64,000 bases of DNA, taken from the NCBI RefSeq assembly GCF_011320225.1, contig NZ_JAAOEN010000002.1, positions 62,001-126,000 on the forward strand, written 5' to 3'. A model generated the notes under the pieces. The model ran no database searches and was not told the origin of the DNA. It worked only from the letters and a program-made list of their open reading frames with translations. This DNA comes from Phytoactinopolyspora limicola (lineage in GTDB: Bacteria; Actinomycetota; Actinomycetes; Jiangellales; Jiangellaceae). Of this stretch, positions 8,442 through 16,173 are shown one piece after another (position 1 is the stretch's first letter; the number at the start of each line of letters is the position of its first letter). Position numbers and translations under genes: made by a program.

Positions 8442-9221
8442 ATGGACTACACAGCCTATGCCGGCCTCTTCCGGCTCGATGGGCGGCGCGCGCTCGTCGT
8501 CGGCGCCGGGAGTGGTATCGGCCGGGAAGCGGCGCTGGCCCTGGCCGCCCACGGCGCCACCGTGGTGGCCGCCGACCGCGACTCCGCTGCCGTATCCGAG
8601 ACCGCAGCGGCCGTGGGTACGAACGGATCGGCGTATCAGCTCGACGTGCTCGATCCGGGCGCCGTCTCCCGTGCCGCCGCCGAACTCGGCCCGGTGGACG
8701 TCCTCGTCTTCACACCAGCCACCAACGTACGCAAACGGCTGCTCGACTACACCGACGAGGAATTCGACCGGGTAGTCGACTTGAACCTGCGGTCGTCGTT
8801 CCACCTGATCCGGGCGTTCGGCGGGCCGATGGCCGAGCGTGGATCCGGTTCGATCGTCGGGTTCGCCTCGATCCGCGCCGTCACCGTTGAGCCCGGTCAA
8901 GGTGTCTACGCGGCCACCAAGGCTGGGCTGGTGCAGCTGCTGCGCACCGCGGCGGCCGAGTTCGGACCATCCGGTGTGCGGGTCAACGCCATCGCCCCGG
9001 GGGTGGTGGAGACACCACTCACCGCGCCGATCAAAGCCCGGCCCGACTGGTACGACGCGTACGCCGCCAAGAGTGCGTTGGGCCGGTGGGCCGAACCGCG
9101 CGAACTCGCCGGAGCGGTGGTATACCTCGCGTCCGACGCGGCCAGCTTTGTCACCGGCAGCGTGTTAGCCGTCGACGGTGGATGGACCGCGATCGACGGC
9201 CGCTTCGACCCACCCGCCTAG
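8442..9221 (+). CDS. Short-chain dehydrogenase/reductase
   Basis: A 259-residue classical SDR. The nucleotide-binding glycine motif GAGSGIG is near residue 22, the conserved VVDLNLRSSF segment is in the middle, and the active-site Tyr156-x3-Lys160 (YAATK) follows a Ser in GFASIRA. The C-terminus has the usual SFVTGSVLAVDGGW. It oxidises or reduces a hydroxy/keto group with NAD(P). It sits 12 bases after the aldehyde dehydrogenase and is the last gene of the operon; a repeat cluster follows. With the dehydrogenases before it, it suggests at least three redox steps on the imported compound. Confidence 0.92.
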   Translation: MDYTAYAGLFRLDGRRALVVGAGSGIGREAALALAAHGATVVAADRDSAAVSETAAAVGTNGSAYQLDVLDPGAVSRAAAELGPVDVLVFTPATNVRKRLLDYTDEEFDRVVDLNLRSSFHLIRAFGGPMAERGSGSIVGFASIRAVTVEPGQGVYAATKAGLVQLLRTAAAEFGPSGVRVNAIAPGVVETPLTAPIKARPDWYDAYAAKSALGRWAEPRELAGAVVYLASDAASFVTGSVLAVDGGWTAIDGRFDPPA

Positions 9222-9223
9222 CG

Positions 9224-9521
9224 TTGTGCACCTGATCGTCGTTTGTGCGCCTGATCGTTTCCGCGGCAGCGATCAGGTGTGCCAACCAGCAGCGACGCAG
9301 ACCCGTTGTGCATCTGATCGCTTCTCACAGTCTGGACGCGCGACGATCAGATGCAGATCTAGCCTTTCAGCACCGACTTGTGCATCTGATCGTCGCGCAT
9401 CCGGATACTGAGATGGGGATTGGCGCACATTGATGCACCCGACCAGCCCCCTACCGACGTTTACCTACCCTAATCGCCGCCGCGTAAGCGATCAGGTGCA
9501 CAAACGGAGATCAGGTGCACA
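9224..9521. repeat. Cluster of eight TGCAYCTGATCG-type short repeats
   Basis: The gene-free gap 9222-9660 holds eight copies of a 12-16 base motif (TTGTGCAYCTGATCG). Four point forward (9224, 9243, 9306, 9379) and four are inverted (9267, 9341, 9487, 9508). Neighbouring opposite copies, such as 9306 and 9341, can pair into hairpins. The same motif forms a second cluster at 63811-63988. I see no gene here; the few short reading frames are made of the repeats themselves. Confidence 0.85.
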
Positions 9522-9660
9522 AGGTGGGTGATGACACTCACCCACCTCGTCCGACGGCGCATCAACACATCGTGCGACGCGTTGATAGACCGCACCTGCG
9601 TCAGATCTGTCGAACTCCTTGGCGCCGTCCCCGAGACGCCACGCGCCAGAGCCCACCCAA

Positions 9661-11271
9661 CTATGACGATTCGGCAAGCCGGCCACCACGGTCCAACGTC
9701 AGCCAGCGGTTGATACCGAGCCGGCGGAGGAACCCGTCGTCATGGCTCACGACGATCATTCCACCCCGATAGCTGCTCAACGCATCCACGAGTGCGTCGA
9801 CGCTTTCCAGGTCGAGGTTGTTGGTCGGCTCGTCGAGTATTACCAGCTGCGGTGGCGGGTCGGCGAGCAGCAGCCGCGCCAAGCTGACCCGGAATCGCTC
9901 GCCGCCGGACAGTTGCACCACGGACCGATCCACCTCGTCACCTCGGAACAGGAACCGGGCCAGCCCGGCCCGGACCGTGCCCGGCGTAGCGACCGGTGCG
10001 GCGCGGCGAACGTTCTCCAGGATGCTCGCCGCGTCGTCGAGGACGTCCAGCCGCTGCGGCAGGTAACCGATCCGATCGGTCAACGCCCGGGCGGTCAGGG
10101 CCGCGATACCAGCCGGCGTCCCATGCACCAGAGACTCCAGCAGACAGGTTTTGCCGACGCCGTTCGGTCCGGTCAACGCCACTCGTTCCGGCCCCTGGAT
10201 CACGAGCGTACGTTCTCCGTCGCCGAGTTCGGCGAGCCGACGGCTGGCGGGGACACCCGGGTCCGGCAGGTCGATACGGACCCGGCGGTCGTCCCGCACC
10301 CGGGCGGCCCGCTCGTCGACAGCCGCACTCGCGGCGTCGACCTTCTCGCCGAGCTCGACGCGCAACCTGCCGGCCGATACCTGGGCCTCGGTCTTCCGCT
10401 GGTTCATCACCGCCCTGGGTTTGCGTTTGTTCTCGTAGTCGGTCTGGGCGTAGCGGCGCCGGCGGGCGAGTTTGGTCTCGGCCTCGATACGTTGCCGTTT
10501 CTCGACCTTCAAGACCCGTTCGGCGTCGCGCAGGGCCCGCTGTGCAGCCTCCTGTTCCTGCGCAAGGTAAACCTGGTAGTCGCTGAACGCCCCGCCGAAC
10601 ACCGTCAACGACGTGGCCCGGACCTCCGCGGTTTCGTCCATCAGATCCAGCAACGTGGTGTCGTGGCTGACGACGAGCAACGCCCCGTTCCAGCTCCGCA
10701 CCATCGAGTACAGACGCGCCCGGGCCTCGCGATCGAGGTTGTTGGTCGGTTCGTCGAGCAGCACGATCGGCGTGCCCGCCAGCCGCAGCCCCGCCAGCGC
10801 GACCAGGATGGTCTCGCCCCCGGACATGTGGTCCACCCGGCGATCCAGGCCAAGCTCGGGCACGCCGGCCGCACCCAGAACTTCAGCGGCTCGGGTCTCG
10901 ATATCCCAATCGTCGCCAACCGCGTCGAAGTGGCGCTCGGCGACGTCGCCGGACTCGATGGCTCGCAGCGCGTCGAGCGCGACGCGGATGCCGAGCAGGT
11001 CGGCGACCGTCGATCCGGCTCGTAGCGTGACGTTCTGCGGTAGGTAGGCGACCTCACCGGTGGTGGTGACGCTGCCCGACGACGGCCGGATCTCGCTGCG
11101 TACCAGGCGCAGCAGCGTCGTCTTGCCACTGCCGTTGGCGCCGACGATGCCGGTCCGCCCGAGACCGAACGTCGCTGTGACGTCGCGAAGCACCGGTGTT
11201 CCGTCCGGCCAGGCGAACGTCACGCCGTTGAACTGGACAGAGGTGGACTGTATGGAGGACGTGGAAGACAT
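9661..11271 (-). CDS. ABC-F family ATPase (ribosome-associated, antibiotic-resistance or translation-factor type)
   Basis: A 536-residue soluble protein with two ABC cassettes and no membrane segment. Cassette 1 has GANGSGKTT (about residue 41), MSGGE (about 148) and LLDEPTNNLD. The linker is long and very basic (about 230-330; KRKPRAVMNQRK). Cassette 2 has TGPNGVGKT (about 366), LSGGERFRVSLA (about 450) and ILDEPTNNLD. ABC-F proteins bind the ribosomal E site and either protect it from antibiotics or rescue stalls. I chose the ATG at 11271 because GGAGAG precedes it at normal spacing. The frame stays open 54 codons further upstream through a leader with a hairpin. The resistance subtype cannot be read by eye. 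Confidence 0.9.
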   Translation of the reverse strand: MSSTSSIQSTSVQFNGVTFAWPDGTPVLRDVTATFGLGRTGIVGANGSGKTTLLRLVRSEIRPSSGSVTTTGEVAYLPQNVTLRAGSTVADLLGIRVALDALRAIESGDVAERHFDAVGDDWDIETRAAEVLGAAGVPELGLDRRVDHMSGGETILVALAGLRLAGTPIVLLDEPTNNLDREARARLYSMVRSWNGALLVVSHDTTLLDLMDETAEVRATSLTVFGGAFSDYQVYLAQEQEAAQRALRDAERVLKVEKRQRIEAETKLARRRRYAQTDYENKRKPRAVMNQRKTEAQVSAGRLRVELGEKVDAASAAVDERAARVRDDRRVRIDLPDPGVPASRRLAELGDGERTLVIQGPERVALTGPNGVGKTCLLESLVHGTPAGIAALTARALTDRIGYLPQRLDVLDDAASILENVRRAAPVATPGTVRAGLARFLFRGDEVDRSVVQLSGGERFRVSLARLLLADPPPQLVILDEPTNNLDLESVDALVDALSSYRGGMIVVSHDDGFLRRLGINRWLTLDRGGRLAESS

Positions 11272-11301
11272 GGTGGACTCTCCGAGAAGGTCGGCGTGGA
11301 T

Positions 11302-11349
11302 GCGCTGACCCGAAGAGCCCGGCGAAGCGGGTACGACGGACGTCAGCGC
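11302..11349 (-). promoter_or_regulatory. Leader hairpin in front of the ABC-F gene
   Basis: GCGCTGAC (11302-11309) and GTCAGCGC (11342-11349) form a perfect 8-bp stem with a 32-base loop, which holds a smaller CCCG/CGGG stem. It ends about 30 bases before the ABC-F start codon on the minus strand. The leader is also an open in-frame stretch beginning near 11400 with RYYDGEDSRR. Ribosome-controlled attenuation is well known for resistance ABC-F genes. There is no T-run, so a translational switch is likelier than an intrinsic terminator. Confidence 0.4.
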
Positions 11350-11570
11350 GCGGGATGCGGCCGGAAACCGTCGAGAGTCTTCACCGTCGTAGTACCTCAC
11401 ACTCGGGAATGGCGTGCGAAACAAGGATGACACGTCCCGCAGCTCATCTTCAAACCACTTTGCGGACCGAGACTATTCCCGCGCCCGCAGGTCCGCTTCA
11501 CTTGCTGGTCTCCAATGCCGCATGCCGGCTCTTAATCCACACGCATCCGTCATCAGAGACCAGGAAGACG

Positions 11571-11993
11571 TCATCCGAGCGAGCGGACCCAGCGCCGCTG
11601 CCACGGCATCTCCACCGCTCGAGGGTGGTAGCGCCGACGCACCCATTGCACGGCATCCTCCGCCGGGACTCCGGCGAAGGTCGCCATCACCGCCAGCGCG
11701 GTGCCGGTCCGCCCGACGCCGCCACCACAAGCGATCTCGACGCGTTCGGTGGCAGCTCGCTCGTACGCTTCACGTAGAACCGTCAGCGCTTCAGGTTTCG
11801 ATCGAGGCAGTCGGAGGTCGGGCCACGGAATCCAGCGGTAGGACCAGCCAGGCTCGTCCGGCGCACGCCCCAGCAGGTACACGGCGAACTCGGGGTTCAG
11901 GTCGCCAGGTGGTATGTGACGCAGGCCGCGCCCGCGCACTCGGCGGCCGTCCGGATATACCACCACACCAGGGCGGTCAGCCCACGCGATCAC
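11571..11993 (-). CDS. Protein-tyrosine-phosphatase-like protein
   Basis: A 140-residue protein with a Cys-based phosphatase loop, ACGGGVGRTG (C-x5-R-T) near residue 95, followed by a helix. The His that normally precedes the catalytic Cys is replaced by Ala. Upstream, a WSYRWIPWPDLRLP segment could supply the general acid. Small actinobacterial proteins of this kind are annotated as protein phosphatase family; the real substrate is unknown. The GTG at 11993 is chosen because the fold starts there; the ribosome-binding site is weak and a frame runs 63 codons further upstream. It diverges from the AlkC-type gene. Confidence 0.7.
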   Translation of the reverse strand: MIAWADRPGVVVYPDGRRVRGRGLRHIPPGDLNPEFAVYLLGRAPDEPGWSYRWIPWPDLRLPRSKPEALTVLREAYERAATERVEIACGGGVGRTGTALAVMATFAGVPAEDAVQWVRRRYHPRAVEMPWQRRWVRSLG

Positions 11994-12165
11994 CCATCCG
12001 ACGATACGGGCCCGCCGGTGACGGCGGCGGGCCCGGCCAAGGACCTCCGGCGCGGGCGGGTCGTTGTCAGTGCGGCAGGTAAGAATGAGCCATGCGCGCA
12101 AACGACGATCACGTGTCCCAGGGCACGGTGCAGGAGTGCTGGCTTCCAGGGTCCGGGCGGTAGCC

Positions 12166-13269
12166 GTGGCCGAACCGCTCAAGAACAGTTACGGCCCGGA
12201 CATCCCCAAACGGATAGCCGCGATGATCGAAGCCGTCCATCCGAGCTTTCCATCCTCGGAGTTCGTGGCCAACTCCCTGGACGGCTACGACGATCTCGAG
12301 TTGACCCCGCGGGCCCGCCAGATCTCGACGGCGCTCGCCCAGCACCTCCCACCCGATCCGGCCGAAGCCATCGGCATCCTCGTCGAATCGTTGGGCCCCA
12401 AGATCGAACGGCTGGAAGGTATGGAGCCGTTCATCTACCTGCCGCATGTCCTGTTCGTCGCGGAGTACGGGCTGGACTGTCCGGAGGAGTCGTTCCAGGC
12501 TCAGTACGAGCTCACCCAGCGGTTCACCGCCGAGTTCAGCATCCGTGCCTTCATCGAGCGCCATCCTGAGCTGTCTATGGCACGGCTCGGGCAGTGGGCC
12601 ACCGACCCGAGTGTGCACGTACGACGGTTGGTGTCGGAGGGGACCCGCCCGCGGCTGCCCTGGGCGGCCCGGCTACGCCGCTTCCAGAAGGACCCGACAC
12701 CGGTCATCACGCTACTGGAAATACTCAAGGACGATCCCGAGGAGTATGTACGCCGGTCAGTGGCCAACAACCTCAACGACATCGCCAAAGACCACCCCGA
12801 CCTCGTGGTGCAGGTGTGCCGGGAGTGGTCCACCGCAGCCACGCCGCAGCGCCAGCGGCTGATCAGGCATGGCCTACGCACGCTGATCAAACAAGGTCAC
12901 CCCGGCGCATTGGCCCTGTTGGGCTACGCTCCCGGTTCACCAGTCACAGTCACTGGACTGTCCGTCACACCAGCTCGAGCCCGGATCGGTGACAAGATCA
13001 GGATCGAGGCCGGGATTCACAACGGAACCAATACTCCTCAGCCTGTTCTGGCCGACCTGCGCGTGCACTTCGTCAAGGCGAACGGCTCCAGCAGCCCGAA
13101 GGTGTTCAAGGGCACCACCTTCGAGCTGACACCGGCCGAAGACGGCACGGTGTCGAAGAGTGTGTCCCTGGCCCAGCACAGCACCCGCACGCACCACCCC
13201 GGACAACACCTCGTCGAGCTGCTGCTCAACGGCGAGGTCCGAGCAGAGGCGTGGTTCACCCTCGAATAG
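12166..13269 (+). CDS. AlkC-type DNA alkylation repair glycosylase with C-terminal Ig-like domain
   Basis: Residues about 1-265 are helical HEAT-like repeats with the motifs seen in AlkC/AlkD proteins: MARLGQWATDPSVHVRRLVS, WAARLRRFQKDPTPV, and EEYVRRSVANNLNDIAKDHP. These enzymes excise 3-methyladenine-type lesions without flipping the base. The last 100 residues (SVTPARARIGDKIRIEAG to the end) look like a beta-sandwich; AlkC enzymes are known to carry an Ig-like domain there, while AlkD does not. The GTG at 12166 gives the usual MAEPLKN-like start. An ATG at 12085 in frame, with AGGT before it, is an alternative that would add 27 unusual basic residues. Confidence 0.82.
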   Translation: MAEPLKNSYGPDIPKRIAAMIEAVHPSFPSSEFVANSLDGYDDLELTPRARQISTALAQHLPPDPAEAIGILVESLGPKIERLEGMEPFIYLPHVLFVAEYGLDCPEESFQAQYELTQRFTAEFSIRAFIERHPELSMARLGQWATDPSVHVRRLVSEGTRPRLPWAARLRRFQKDPTPVITLLEILKDDPEEYVRRSVANNLNDIAKDHPDLVVQVCREWSTAATPQRQRLIRHGLRTLIKQGHPGALALLGYAPGSPVTVTGLSVTPARARIGDKIRIEAGIHNGTNTPQPVLADLRVHFVKANGSSSPKVFKGTTFELTPAEDGTVSKSVSLAQHSTRTHHPGQHLVELLLNGEVRAEAWFTLE

Positions 13270-13359
13270 TCCCATCCGTCGTCGGCGGGCGTGACTTCTC
13301 GGCACAGCTCAGCCAGTCGCTTCAAACACCGGCGCTGGCTCATCACGCCGGGTATCCAG

Positions 13360-13741
13360 TCAGCCACGCCCGACAACGAGCATCTCGGCGGCGCCGCGCT
13401 GAAAGACGTATGGCACGGTGCGCACGTCGGTTGTGTACCCGTCGACGCCCAACCGCGACATCAGAGCCGCCAGGAACGGCACGTCATCCCCGGTTCCTTG
13501 CCCGACCAGCGGGAAGACACGTACCTCGCGGCGGGCGACCCGCACCATCTCCCGCAACGCGGCCAGGTGCCACTCCTCATCGAGGACATCTGCCCAGGTG
13601 AATAGCAGATGTGAACACACCACCAGGTCAAAGGACACGTCGCGGAACGGTAGGTGTGGCAAGGACGCGGCCGGAGAGCGAATGCGCCGCCAGATCGAAC
13701 ATCGCCATGTACTCGGCGTACGAACGGGAGGTGACCAGCAT
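13360..13741 (-). pseudogene. SAM-dependent methyltransferase reduced to its two ends
   Basis: A start at 13741 (ATG) encodes MLVTSRSYAEYMAMF and continues to GRVL (about 27 residues), the normal N-terminus of a class I methyltransferase family. The frame then changes. From about 13660 the C-terminal third follows (PHLPFRDVSFDLVVCSHLLF, then VLDEEWHLAALREMVRVARR) down to the stop at 13360. The glycine-rich SAM-binding centre, roughly 100-130 codons, is missing. An internal deletion with a frame change explains this best. It cannot make a working enzyme. Confidence 0.75.
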
Positions 13742-13854
13742 GTCTATCATCCTTCCCGGCCGGATCCGATTCGCGGCATCTGGCCATTCCGCCTCCGGGG
13801 TGTCACATTCTCGCCCCCTATCTCGTCATACATCGTGTGAGGGAGGGTGATGCC

Positions 13855-14454
13855 ATGGCCACTGATCTCGACGAGCTCGGCGGGCGCGATCCACATGTGG
13901 TGCTAGGGGTCCATCCAGGGGCCGACGAAGAGCAGGTCAACCGGGCGTTCCGCCGCCATGCGATGCACGGCGGGCACCCGGACACCGGCGGTGATGCCCC
14001 TACGTTCCGGCGCCTCACTCGAGCTAAGGACATCCTGCTGGACGCCGAACGGCTGGCAGCCTATAACGCCGCCCGCCGGGCGACCGGTGCCGACACCTCC
14101 GGCCCTTCGCCTACCAGCGGCGCCGCCACCCACCACCCCACTGGGTCCGAACCCGACGGGCACCAGTCCGGGGCGAGCGGTGCTGAGCCATCTCGCGCCG
14201 AGGCGCAGCGGCCCGCCAGCGCACCGATGCCACCCAAGATGCATCCGTTGGCGATCGCCACACTGGTGCTCGCCTTGCTCGGCCCGCTGGCGTGGCCGGT
14301 GGCGATCGTGGTTGGCCACCTCGCCTGGTGGCGGATCCGCCGTACCGGCCGGGGCGGCCAGACCCTCGTCTCGGTGGCGCTGGCGTTGCTGTACGTGTTG
14401 TCGTTCCTGACGTTGCCGCGGGTTCTCGTGGCGGTGGTAGCGATGTTCACGTGA
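13855..14454 (+). CDS. J-domain membrane protein (DnaJ N-terminus plus two C-terminal helices)
   Basis: A 199-residue protein. Residues about 8-66 form a J-domain: HVVLGVHPGADEEQVNRAFR, then HPDTGGDAPTFRRLTRAKDI with the essential HPD triad. A Pro/Ser/Gly-rich linker (about 75-125) leads to two membrane helices (about 130-160 and 172-197) of the DUF4190-like type. J-domains stimulate Hsp70 ATPase, so this could recruit DnaK to the membrane. GGAGGG stands 8 bases before the ATG at 13855. It overlaps the convergent TetR gene by 8 bases. Confidence 0.75.
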   Translation: MATDLDELGGRDPHVVLGVHPGADEEQVNRAFRRHAMHGGHPDTGGDAPTFRRLTRAKDILLDAERLAAYNAARRATGADTSGPSPTSGAATHHPTGSEPDGHQSGASGAEPSRAEAQRPASAPMPPKMHPLAIATLVLALLGPLAWPVAIVVGHLAWWRIRRTGRGGQTLVSVALALLYVLSFLTLPRVLVAVVAMFT

Positions 14455-15175
14455 CCGGTGCCGGCGCGGCGTACTCCAGGCCCAGCGCGGCCGACATTTC
14501 CCGGAGGCACTGCTCGAAGACCGGCTCCAAGTCGGTGAACGCGAAGTCCAGCTGGTGTAGGACCTCCATACACAACAAGCCGTAGAGCTTGATCCAGCAC
14601 GACAGGAAGACGTGGGCTGCCTCGACCGGCAGCCGCTCGTCGATCGATGCCGAGTAGGCGGCGAGTTGATCACGAAGCGACCGGGGCAGGTCGTCGAGGT
14701 CAGGCACCGGGAACGGTCGCCGCTGCCAGAGTTCGACGATCAGTTCGAGGAGGATGTGCTCGAAGCGCTGGGCGGCCTCGAGCCGCGCGGAGCCGGGGGT
14801 TCGGTTCGGCTCGGAGATGGTGCTCGCGAAGACCCATGAGAACTCCGCCGGGTGGGTGGTGACCCAGGATCGCAAGGCGCGGCAGGTGGCGAGCAGTCGA
14901 TCACTGAGTGCGGCCTCCGCCTGCTCGTCGCGGGCACGCTCCATCGTCTCGGTCAGTTCCCGGAAGAAGCCGGCAGCTACCGCACCGACGAGTTCGTCAT
15001 GGCTGGCGTAGTAGTGGTACAGCGAGGGCCCGCTCATACCCATCTCGCGTGCGACCGCGTTGATGGTGACCGCTCCGGGTCCGCGAGTGACCAGAAGCCG
15101 CCGGGCCGTTGCGTGAATCTCCGCCAGGGTTGCCTGACGTACTCGATCTCTCCTGCTGGTGACCGGCTGGGACAC
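14447..15175 (-). CDS. TetR family transcriptional regulator, divergent from the SIP-like reductase operon
   Basis: A 242-residue repressor. The N-terminal HTH spans about residues 12-58 (TLAEIHATARRLLVTRGPGA, then MGMSGPSLYHYYASHDELVG), followed by a helical ligand-binding domain of the TetR_C_13/WHG type. The GTG at 15175 is chosen because AGGAGG sits 6 bases upstream; a start 21 bases earlier would put that ribosome-binding site inside the gene. It faces the reductase operon across a 132-bp gap with a good inverted-repeat operator, so it very probably controls that operon and itself. Confidence 0.88.
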   Translation of the reverse strand: MSQPVTSRRDRVRQATLAEIHATARRLLVTRGPGAVTINAVAREMGMSGPSLYHYYASHDELVGAVAAGFFRELTETMERARDEQAEAALSDRLLATCRALRSWVTTHPAEFSWVFASTISEPNRTPGSARLEAAQRFEHILLELIVELWQRRPFPVPDLDDLPRSLRDQLAAYSASIDERLPVEAAHVFLSCWIKLYGLLCMEVLHQLDFAFTDLEPVFEQCLREMSAALGLEYAAPAPVT

Positions 15176-15240
15176 CACGCACCTCCTCTCCATCACTCAC
15201 CTTAGAGCCCCTGAACGGAGCGGCTCGCTCCCGTCGACAT

Positions 15241-15282
15241 TTGACAATTCTAGTAGATCTAGATTTACCTAGGGCTACTAGA
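15241..15282 (+). promoter_or_regulatory. Promoter-like TTGACA and inverted-repeat operator for the reductase operon
   Basis: TTGACA (15241-15246) is followed at once by an 8-bp perfect inverted repeat, TCTAGTAG (15249-15256) and CTACTAGA (15275-15282), spaced 18 bp. The region is AT-rich compared with everything around it. The repeat covers the expected -35 to -10 window of the small-protein/reductase operon. It is the natural binding site for the divergent TetR protein. Confidence 0.65.
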
Positions 15283-15307
15283 CAACGGTCAAGTGAAAGG
15301 ACTCGAC

Positions 15308-15421
15308 GTGACTCTCAGATGGACATTGGTCGCCGCGTCGATACTGCTGGTAGGAGCAACGTGGTGGGGGCTGTCGCGTGCCGGCCGGCAACGCGAGGCG
15401 TCCCGAGAGGTGGCCAGGTGA
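15308..15421 (+). CDS. 37-residue single-span membrane protein coupled to the reductase gene
   Basis: GTG at 15308, preceded by AAAGGAC, opens a 37-codon frame: a short basic start (MTLRWTL), one hydrophobic helix (VAASILLVGATWWGL) and a basic tail (SRAGRQREASREVAR). Its stop overlaps the GTG of the reductase gene (GTGA), the same coupling used by real operons in this window. Topology would be N-out/C-in or the reverse by the positive tail (C-in). It may anchor or recruit the flavin reductase to the membrane. I know no named family for it. Confidence 0.6.
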   Translation: MTLRWTLVAASILLVGATWWGLSRAGRQREASREVAR

Positions 15422-16173
15422 GCCGCCGGACCCGTAACCCGCTAGCAGCTGCCTTCGCCAAGCACTTCGCGCACTCGACGGTCACCCACTCAGAGCCGGT
15501 CACGCCGACGATGCAGCGGATCCGGCTCGTCGCCGAGCAGCCCATCACCTTCCCGTACACCCCGGGCCAGCACATCAGAGTCCAGATCAACGACCCCCTG
15601 TCCATCTCCGGGATCCTGCGTCCCGGTGAGACCCTGCGCACCTACACCATCTGGGATCTCCATCTCGACGAACGCGCCATCGAGCTCCGGGTTCATCTAT
15701 ATCCAGGCGATGGCATCGGCCTGGCCTGGGCTCAGCAGGTGCGCCCGGGCGATCCAGTGACGTACTGGTGGCCCAAGGGAGACTTCTACACCACCAATGA
15801 GGCTGCTTATCACGTGTTCCTCGGTGAAGAGACCGCCAGCGCGGCGTTCGGCCCGATGATCCGCGCGCTCGACCCGTCGGCCCCTGTCTACGGCGTGTTG
15901 GAGAGCGAGTCGCCCGAGCACGACCTCCCCATGCCCGGGCGACACGAGTTGGCACGCGTGTATCGTCACGGGGCATCCGCCGTCGCCTCCCAGGCTCTAC
16001 TCGACGGCGTCGCCGATCTCGCCCTGCCCGAGCAGCCGGGTATGGCCTATGTGGCCGGTGAGGCCCGTACCTGTCAGCTCATCCGCAACTTCCTGGTACA
16101 GGAGCGCAACTGGCCGCGCACCGCCATCAAGGTCAAGCCGTTCTGGGCCGTGGGGAAGCCCGGCCTGCATTAG
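15418..16173 (+). CDS. Siderophore-interacting-protein-like FAD reductase
   Basis: A 251-residue cytoplasmic flavoprotein with an N-terminal FAD-binding barrel (TPTMQRIRLVAEQPITFPYT, then LRTYTIWDLH, the flavin motif) and a C-terminal SIP-type NAD(P)H domain (FLGEETASAAFGPMI, ARVYRHG, MAYVAGEARTCQLIRNFLV). SIP proteins reduce ferric siderophores to release iron, and relatives act as general ferredoxin-type reductases. The GTG at 15418 follows GAGAGGTGG. It is coupled to the tiny membrane protein and controlled by the divergent TetR. No siderophore genes are nearby. Confidence 0.85.
   Translation: MSRRTRNPLAAAFAKHFAHSTVTHSEPVTPTMQRIRLVAEQPITFPYTPGQHIRVQINDPLSISGILRPGETLRTYTIWDLHLDERAIELRVHLYPGDGIGLAWAQQVRPGDPVTYWWPKGDFYTTNEAAYHVFLGEETASAAFGPMIRALDPSAPVYGVLESESPEHDLPMPGRHELARVYRHGASAVASQALLDGVADLALPEQPGMAYVAGEARTCQLIRNFLVQERNWPRTAIKVKPFWAVGKPGLH

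Noticed and set aside
9245-9433. Short plus-strand open frames in the repeat cluster
   Set aside because: They consist of the TGCAYCTGATCG repeats and have no ribosome-binding site or bias.
9742-11025. Plus-strand open frame of 427 codons opposite the ABC-F gene
   Set aside because: Shadow of a conserved two-cassette ATPase; no motif and unnatural composition.
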